64,000 nucleotides of DNA from Variovorax sp. OK212 (GTDB lineage: Bacteria > Pseudomonadota > Gammaproteobacteria > Burkholderiales > Burkholderiaceae_C): assembly GCF_900112425.1 (NCBI RefSeq), contig NZ_FOLP01000019.1, positions 51,610 through 115,609 on the forward strand, in the 5' to 3' direction. The position numbers were made by a program, and so were the translations under genes. Shown one piece after another: positions 59,754-64,000 of the stretch. The notes below the pieces were generated by a model, which was given only the letters and a program-made list of their open reading frames with translations, searched no databases and was not told where the DNA came from. Each line of letters begins with the position of its first letter. Positions within the stretch are counted from its first letter, which is position 1.

Positions 59754-60410
59754 ATGCGCCTGCTACTCGTCGAGGACGATCCCATGATCGGCAAGGCCGT
59801 GCGCCAGGGCCTGCTCAATGCCGGCTTCGCGGTCGACTGGGTGCACGACGGCGCCGCCGCCGAGCTCGCACTGCGCGACGCGGTCTACGACCTCGCCATC
59901 CTCGACCTGGGGCTGCCCGTGAAGGACGGCATGGCGCTGCTCGAGAGCATGCGGCGCCAGGGCAACCACCTGCCGGTGCTCGTGGCCACCGCGCGCGACG
60001 CGGTCGCCTCGCGCATCGCGGGCCTCAACGCCGGCGCCGACGACTACCTGGTCAAGCCCTTCGACATGGACGAACTGGTGGCGCGTGCGCGCGCGCTGAT
60101 CCGCCGCCGCGCGGGCAGCGGGTCGTCGCAGCTGGTGGCCGGCGAACTGGTGCTCGACCCGCTGCGCCGCACCGTGACGCAGGCCGGCGCGCCGGTGTCG
60201 CTGTCGGCGCGCGAGTTCGCGCTGCTCGAAACGCTGATGCAGCGCCCCGGCGCCGTGCTGTCGAAGGAGAAGCTCGAGGAATCGATGTACGGCTGGGGCG
60301 AGGAGATCGGCAGCAACGCGGTCGAGGTGCACCTGCACTACCTGCGCAAGAAGCTGGGCAGCTCGGCCATCGTCAACGTGCGCGGCGTGGGCTACCGCGT
60401 CGCGGACTGA
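59754..60410 (+). CDS. Response regulator, PmrA/QseB type
   Basis: This 218-residue OmpR-family regulator has the acidic pocket VEDDPMIGKA, the phosphoacceptor Asp in LAILDLGLPVKDG (about residue 51), the Lys in DDYLVKPFDMDEL (about 101), and a winged-helix domain (LSAREFALLETLMQRPGAVL; NAVEVHLHYLRKKLG; VRGVGYRVAD). It is intact and closely resembles PmrA/BasR and QseB. Four boxes of the PmrA form lie in the surrounding 3.6 kb, supporting a PmrA-like role in lipid A and envelope stress. The kinase gene starts 2 bp after its stop. Confidence 0.9.
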   Translation: MRLLLVEDDPMIGKAVRQGLLNAGFAVDWVHDGAAAELALRDAVYDLAILDLGLPVKDGMALLESMRRQGNHLPVLVATARDAVASRIAGLNAGADDYLVKPFDMDELVARARALIRRRAGSGSSQLVAGELVLDPLRRTVTQAGAPVSLSAREFALLETLMQRPGAVLSKEKLEESMYGWGEEIGSNAVEVHLHYLRKKLGSSAIVNVRGVGYRVAD

Positions 60411-60412
60411 TC

Positions 60413-61849
60413 TTGCGCTCGCTCAGACGCGGACTGCTGCAATGGACGCTGGGCGCGCTCGCGTTCGGCTCGATCCTGCTGGTGCTCGTGAGCTACGTGT
60501 TCGTGCTCGACGAGATGAACGAGGTGCTGGACGACAACCTGCGCGAGGTCGCCACCTCGGTCGCGCGCTTCCACACCAGCGGGCAACTGCTGGCGGTGAC
60601 GCCCTCGCGCCCGCGCGGCGAACCGGCGCCCGACCAGGGCGACCTTGTCACGCGCGTCTGGCGCCGCGACGGCCGCGCCGTGGACGGGCCCGACAGTGCC
60701 TACGCATTTCCCTTTTCCGCCGAGCCCGGCGCGCGCCGCCTGATGCTCGACGGCGTCGAGTGGCGCGGCTTCACGGTGGTCGACGAGCGCTTCGTGGTGC
60801 TCGCCGCGCAGCGCACGGCGGCACGCCAGCAGATGGCGGTCGAGGCCGCCTCCAAGCTGCTCGTGCCGCTGCTGGTGCTGGCGTCGCTGATCGCGGCGCT
60901 GCTGGTGGTTGCGTTGCGCCGCGGGCTGGCCCCGCTCGGCGAGGCCACGACGCAGATCGCGCAGCGCAACGCGCTCACGCTCGAGCCGATCGACGGCGCT
61001 GAAATGCCCGGCGAGCTGCGCCCGCTGGTGGGCGCGTTCAACGGCCTGATGAAGCGCGTGGCCGACGCCTTCGCCACGCAGCAGCAGTTCATTGCCGATG
61101 CGGCGCACGAGCTGCGCTCGCCGGTGACCGCGGTGCGGCTGCAGATCGACCTGATCGAGCATGCCCACGATGCGTCGGAGCGCGAGGCCACGCTGCGCGA
61201 CGCCCGCGAAGGCATGGACCGGCTGCAGCGGCTGGTCGAGCAGCTGCTGCAGCTGTCACGCGCCGGGCCGGATGCGATCGAGGCGCGAGGCGCGCAGCGC
61301 GAACCGGTGGACCTCGACCGGCTGGTGCTCGACACCGTGTCGGCCTTTGCCCGCACCGCGTCGCTGCGGCAGGTCGACCTGGGCGCCGAGGCCCACGCGA
61401 AGACGCGCGTGGCCGCCGATCCGCACGAGCTGCAGGTGGTTCTCAACAACCTGGTGCGTAACGCGCTGCACTACGTGCCGCCCGGTAGCCGCGTGGATGT
61501 CGCCGCGTCGGTGGCCGAAGACGGCACGCCGATGCTGTGCGTCAGCGACGACGGCCCCGGCATTGCGGCGCCCGAGCGGGAACGTGTGTTCGACCGCTTC
61601 TACCGCGGCGCCGGCGAGCACGTGCGCGAGGGCGATCCGTCGGGCAGCGGGCTCGGGTTGGCCATCGTCAAGGCGCTGGCCGGGCGCAACGGCGCGAGCG
61701 TGTCGCTGCATGACGGGCACGGCACCGGTGGGGGCGTGGGCCTCGCGGTGCATGTGCGCTTCGACGGTGGCGGTGCGCAGCCGGCGCGCCCGGCGCGTGC
61801 GTCGCATCAGACGCCGCCGGCCGGCGGCGGCGCGTCAGCCGGGCGTTGA
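60413..61849 (+). CDS. Sensor histidine kinase, PmrB/QseC type
   Basis: This 478-residue kinase has a first membrane helix (TLGALAFGSILLVLVSYVFV, residues 13-32), a periplasmic sensor of about 120 residues and a second helix (LLVPLLVLASLIAALLVVAL). A HAMP region, the His box FIADAAHELRSPVTAVRLQI (His about residue 233), the N box (LQVVLNNLVRNALHYVPP) and the G boxes (VSDDGPGIAAPE; GSGLGLAIVKALAG) follow. The start is a TTG at 60413 placing MRSLRRG before the first helix. It pairs with the PmrA-like regulator. The periplasmic domain lacks an obvious PmrB ExxE iron motif, so the signal is unknown. Confidence 0.88.
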   Translation: MRSLRRGLLQWTLGALAFGSILLVLVSYVFVLDEMNEVLDDNLREVATSVARFHTSGQLLAVTPSRPRGEPAPDQGDLVTRVWRRDGRAVDGPDSAYAFPFSAEPGARRLMLDGVEWRGFTVVDERFVVLAAQRTAARQQMAVEAASKLLVPLLVLASLIAALLVVALRRGLAPLGEATTQIAQRNALTLEPIDGAEMPGELRPLVGAFNGLMKRVADAFATQQQFIADAAHELRSPVTAVRLQIDLIEHAHDASEREATLRDAREGMDRLQRLVEQLLQLSRAGPDAIEARGAQREPVDLDRLVLDTVSAFARTASLRQVDLGAEAHAKTRVAADPHELQVVLNNLVRNALHYVPPGSRVDVAASVAEDGTPMLCVSDDGPGIAAPERERVFDRFYRGAGEHVREGDPSGSGLGLAIVKALAGRNGASVSLHDGHGTGGGVGLAVHVRFDGGGAQPARPARASHQTPPAGGGASAGR

Positions 61850-62479
61850 ACGCGACGAGCGAATGGCGCCGGTCACCGCGATCGCGCCCGGGACCAGGAT
61901 CAGCGTCCAGATGATGATCTCGAGGTGGTCGCGCACCAGCGGCAGATTGCCGAACAGGTAGCCGGCCGCGCACAGTGCGAGCACCCACAGCATGCCGCCG
62001 GCGATGTTGAAGGCGCTGAAGCGGCCGCGGTCCATGCCCGCCACGCCGGCCACGAAAGGCACGAAGGTCCGCACCAGCGGCATGAAGCGCGCCAAGACCA
62101 CCGTGATGCCGCCATGCCGTTCATAGAACGCGTTCGCGCGGTCGAAGGCCTTGCGGTCGAGCCACCGCGAAATGCTGCCGTTCAGCACCTTCGGACCGAA
62201 GTGCCGCCCGAGCGAGTAGTTGCATTGGTCACCCAGGATGGCCCCCAGCAGGAGCACGGGCACCGCGATCGCCAGCGAGATGTGGCCGGTGGCGGCGAGC
62301 GCGCCGACGATGAACAGCAGCGAGTCGCCCGGCAGGAAGGGCGTGACCACCAGGCCGGTCTCGGCGAACACGATCAGGAACAGCAGTGCATGGACCCAGA
62401 GGCCGTAGGCCGCCACGAACGCCTCGAGATGCCGGTCGATGTGGAGCGCGAAATCGATGAGAAAACTGGCGGTGGTCAT
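61835..62479 (-). CDS. DedA-family membrane protein
   Basis: This 214-residue integral membrane protein has the DedA/SNARE-associated pattern: FAETGLVVTPFLPGDSLLF near residue 38-57 (E and P-G-D motifs), ILGDQCNYSLGRHFGPKVLN, FYERHGGITVVLARFMPLVR and TFVPFVAGVAGMDRGRFSAF. DedA proteins flip undecaprenyl phosphate or related lipids; in Burkholderia one is needed for polymyxin resistance. A PmrA-type box lies 59 bp upstream, consistent with that. Its 3' end overlaps the convergent kinase gene by 15 bp. Confidence 0.9.
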   Translation of the reverse strand: MTTASFLIDFALHIDRHLEAFVAAYGLWVHALLFLIVFAETGLVVTPFLPGDSLLFIVGALAATGHISLAIAVPVLLLGAILGDQCNYSLGRHFGPKVLNGSISRWLDRKAFDRANAFYERHGGITVVLARFMPLVRTFVPFVAGVAGMDRGRFSAFNIAGGMLWVLALCAAGYLFGNLPLVRDHLEIIIWTLILVPGAIAVTGAIRSSRSTPG

Positions 62480-62537
62480 GCGAGTGGGTGGGGGACGTGG
62501 ACGGTCGCGGTGCGAAAGCCATGTTGGCTGGCCGCGA

Positions 62538-62554
62538 CTTACCGGACCCTTAAC
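62538..62554. promoter_or_regulatory. PmrA-type box 3 (upstream of dedA)
   Basis: CTTACC-N5-CTTAAC has the same hexamer-N5-hexamer geometry as boxes 1, 2 and 4 and lies 59 bp upstream of the DedA start. Confidence 0.65.
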
Positions 62555-62590
62555 GCCGGGCGCCTTGCCGTCGCTTCCATGCAGGCCATC

Positions 62591-62622
62591 GCGTGATCGC
62601 GCGATCGTGCGATCACGCGATC
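62591..62622. repeat. 8-bp GATCRYGC tandem repeat forming a near-perfect palindrome
   Basis: GATCGCGC, GATCGTGC, GATCACGC and a final GATC follow one another. The segment 62591-62618 also reads almost the same on both strands (2 mismatch positions). It lies midway between PmrA-type boxes 3 and 4, in the divergent promoter region. Confidence 0.85.
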
Positions 62623-62647
62623 GTCAGGCCCGGTGTGGATGCCGGGG

Positions 62648-62664
62648 GTTAAGTGCGTCTTAAG
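62648..62664. promoter_or_regulatory. PmrA-type box 4 (upstream of the secreted protein)
   Basis: GTTAAG-N5-CTTAAG is an 11-of-12 match to the PmrA box, 26 bp upstream of the secreted-protein start codon. Confidence 0.75.
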
Positions 62665-62690
62665 TCGCGGCGATCGACACTGCCGCAGAC

Positions 62691-63593
62691 ATGCAAGCCT
62701 TGCACTTCCTCTTGCGCGGCGCCGCCGCGATGGCGCTGAGCATTGCCGCGATGCTGGCGGGTCCGCCCGCGCACGCCGCCGCGGGCACCTCGGGCGCCGA
62801 CGACCTGTCCGCCAGGCTGGTCGTGTTGCGCGAACAGCTGGACCGCTCGCCGCTGAAGCGCCCGGTGCTGCTGCACGCGAGCGACACGGCGAACGGGTTG
62901 CAGGGCGAGGTGTATGCCATCGTCGACCATCCGCTGGCCGCCATTTCCGCCGCGCTCGGCAAGCCCGAGGCGTGGTGCGGCGCGCTGCTGCTGCACATCA
63001 ACAACCGCGCCTGCAGCGTGACCGGCGGTTCGGGCGGTTCGGGCGGTACGGGCGGTACGGGCGGAGTACCCGTGATCTCGCTGGGCGTTGTACGAAAGTA
63101 CGACCGCCCGGCCGACAGCGCCTTTCAGCTGGCCTTCGATTTCCGCGTGGCGCAGGCGACGCCGCAGCACCTGGCGGTGGAGCTCCATGCAGCCCAGGGG
63201 CCCTTGGGCACGGGCAACTACCGGATCGTGTTCGAGGCGGTGCCGGTCGATGCGACCCGCAGCTTCCTGCACTTCTCGTACGCGTACGACGAGAGCACCT
63301 TGACCGCCGCGGCCATGCAGGCCTATCTCGCGACCTTCGGCCGCTCGAAGGTCGGCTTCACCGTCATCGCGAAGGCGCCCGATGGCGAGCCCGATTACAT
63401 CCGCGGCACGCACGGCCTGCTCGAGCGCAACGCCATGCGCTACTTCCTCACGGTGGAGGCGTTCCTGGCCGCGCCGGACGCGGCCGGCCGCCGCAACGCC
63501 TGGTACTCCGCCAGCGAGAAGTACCCGAAGCAACTGCACGAGATCGATCGCGCGACGTACCTCGAACTCAAGGCGGCCGACGAGCGTCGCTAG
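62691..63593 (+). CDS. Hypothetical secreted protein, likely PmrA-regulated
   Basis: This 300-residue protein has a signal peptide (residues 1-29, ending PAHAA) and a single domain with LLHASDTANGLQGEVYAIVD, WCGALLLHINNRAC (two Cys that may pair), LAVELHAAQGPLGTGNYRIV and FLHFSYAYDESTLTAAAMQA. The YRI/FLHFSY strands recall START/lipid-binding folds, but I do not recognise a named family. A Gly/Ser/Thr insert is encoded by 9-bp repeats at 63024-63059. The PmrA-type box just upstream links it to the envelope-stress regulon. Confidence 0.8.
   Translation: MQALHFLLRGAAAMALSIAAMLAGPPAHAAAGTSGADDLSARLVVLREQLDRSPLKRPVLLHASDTANGLQGEVYAIVDHPLAAISAALGKPEAWCGALLLHINNRACSVTGGSGGSGGTGGTGGVPVISLGVVRKYDRPADSAFQLAFDFRVAQATPQHLAVELHAAQGPLGTGNYRIVFEAVPVDATRSFLHFSYAYDESTLTAAAMQAYLATFGRSKVGFTVIAKAPDGEPDYIRGTHGLLERNAMRYFLTVEAFLAAPDAAGRRNAWYSASEKYPKQLHEIDRATYLELKAADERR
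63024..63059 (+). repeat. In-frame 9-bp tandem repeat in the secreted-protein gene
   Basis: Four units GGCGGTTCG x2 and GGCGGTACG x2 encode Gly-Gly-Ser and Gly-Gly-Thr repeats directly after a Cys-containing strand. Confidence 0.9.
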
Positions 63594-63633
63594 ACGCGGC
63601 CCGCGCTGGCAAGGCCGCAGCCCGTACAGCCCC

Positions 63634-63753
63634 TCATTCGCTGAACCAGTAGATCAGCCATGAGCAGACGCCGGCCAGTCCGGCGACAAGCGCGAGCAGA
63701 TTGCCCACGCGGGATTCCGACCGGAGATTCAGGTTGCGAATGACGCTCGGCAT
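63634..63753 (-). CDS. Small (39-residue) membrane protein beside eptA
   Basis: A 39-codon gene encodes MPSVIRNLNLRSESRVGNLL followed by ALVAGLAGVCSWLIYWFSE: a short basic head and one membrane helix (about residues 18-36) ending in a charged residue. The start ATG follows GAGGAG at ideal spacing, the best ribosome-binding site in this part of the window. A -35-like TTGACA lies about 70 bp upstream of the start. It is downstream of the phosphoethanolamine-transferase gene on the same strand but probably has its own promoter. No family is recognised; similar single-helix peptides modulate kinases or transporters in other bacteria. Confidence 0.7.
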   Translation of the reverse strand: MPSVIRNLNLRSESRVGNLLALVAGLAGVCSWLIYWFSE

Positions 63754-63899
63754 GCATTCTCCTCGGCGAAAACAGAACGGGGTAGAGACTGCCATCCACA
63801 AAGTGTTTGTCAATCCATCGATAGTTCACGGCGGGTCTGTGCATAGCCCGATAGACCGCCGATAGTCCTATAAGCAGGTGGCCCGGCTCAGCCCTTGGC

Positions 63900-64000
63900 T
63901 CAGCTCTTTGCACGGCAGGCGGCCAGCGCGTCCAGCGCGGGCTTGTAGGTGGGCGTGGTCACGTCCATCACGCCCAGCACCGTGTGGTACAGGTTGTCGT
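63900..64000 (-). CDS. eptA: C-terminus of a lipid A phosphoethanolamine transferase (EptA-like), 5' part outside window
   Basis: Only the last 33 codons are visible. They read DNLYHTVLGVMDVTTPTYKP and ALDALAACRAKS, matching the conserved C-terminal stretch of EptA/PmrC and MCR enzymes (DNL-F/Y-HT-LG ... Y-P-LD ... CR). These inner-membrane enzymes add phosphoethanolamine to lipid A and lower polymyxin binding. In other bacteria eptA is a core PmrA target, which fits the PmrA/PmrB-like system 2 kb away. Its own promoter is outside the window. Confidence 0.75.
   Translation of the reverse strand, partial: DNLYHTVLGVMDVTTPTYKPALDALAACRAKS

Overview
The window is GC-rich DNA from a beta-proteobacterium of the order Burkholderiales. 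The most likely source is Comamonadaceae, near Variovorax. The grounds are the many orphan Bug-type solute-binding proteins, the AcnD/PrpF type of methylcitrate pathway and the general style of the proteins. No rRNA, tRNA, CRISPR array or complete insertion sequence was found.

Layout. (1) 1-1631: the N-terminal part of penicillin-binding protein 2 and a pentapeptide-repeat protein, both minus strand. (2) 1808-8193: a promoter, a cobalamin riboswitch and a five-gene operon encoding a TonB receptor, a binding protein, an ABC permease and ATPase, and a luciferase-like flavin oxidoreductase. (3) 8165-16153: an ScfR-type regulator divergent from a methylcitrate operon (thioesterase, prpC, acnD, prpF, isocitrate-lyase family), followed by a TsaC-like gene. 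(4) 16850-24504: a replicon-maintenance module. It has a large tyrosine recombinase and a small partner protein behind a triple inverted repeat, parB and parA with five identical 19-bp parS-like palindromes, an iteron origin and a Rep_3-type initiator. This marks the molecule as a chromid or megaplasmid, or as a chromosome that has absorbed one. (5) 24858-31303: an NTF2-like protein, then a catabolic cluster (two Bug proteins, an amidohydrolase, a CaiB/BaiF CoA-transferase, a CitE-like lyase) with a divergent LysR regulator. (6) 31463-32480: fused remnants of an enolase-superfamily gene and a TonB receptor gene. (7) 32567-38844: a Fur-box-preceded FecI/FecR/TonB-receptor iron system with a DUF4198 protein and a PepSY membrane protein. 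(8) 38774-46644: an AraC regulator, two more Bug proteins, a ThDP enzyme, a GlcG-like protein, an FAD oxidoreductase and a shikimate dehydrogenase-like enzyme. (9) 46894-53324: DNA polymerase II, a TetR/DUF3313 pair, small secreted proteins and an atypical response regulator. (10) 53347-64000: an RND tripartite pump, divergent from a PAP2 phosphatase and a PmrA/PmrB-like two-component system, then DedA, a secreted protein, a 39-residue membrane protein and the end of a lipid A phosphoethanolamine transferase.

How the parts fit together. Region 4 keeps the replicon in the cell. Region 10 reads as one envelope-stress regulon: four direct-repeat boxes of the PmrA form (CTTAAG-N5-CTTAAG type) sit in the two divergent promoter regions, upstream of the pump, the PAP2-PmrAB operon, DedA and the secreted protein. 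Regions 2 and 7 are vitamin B12 and iron acquisition. Regions 3, 5 and 8 are organic-acid catabolism. Short tandem repeats of 7-12 bp, often in frame, recur across the window and suggest a slippage-prone genome.
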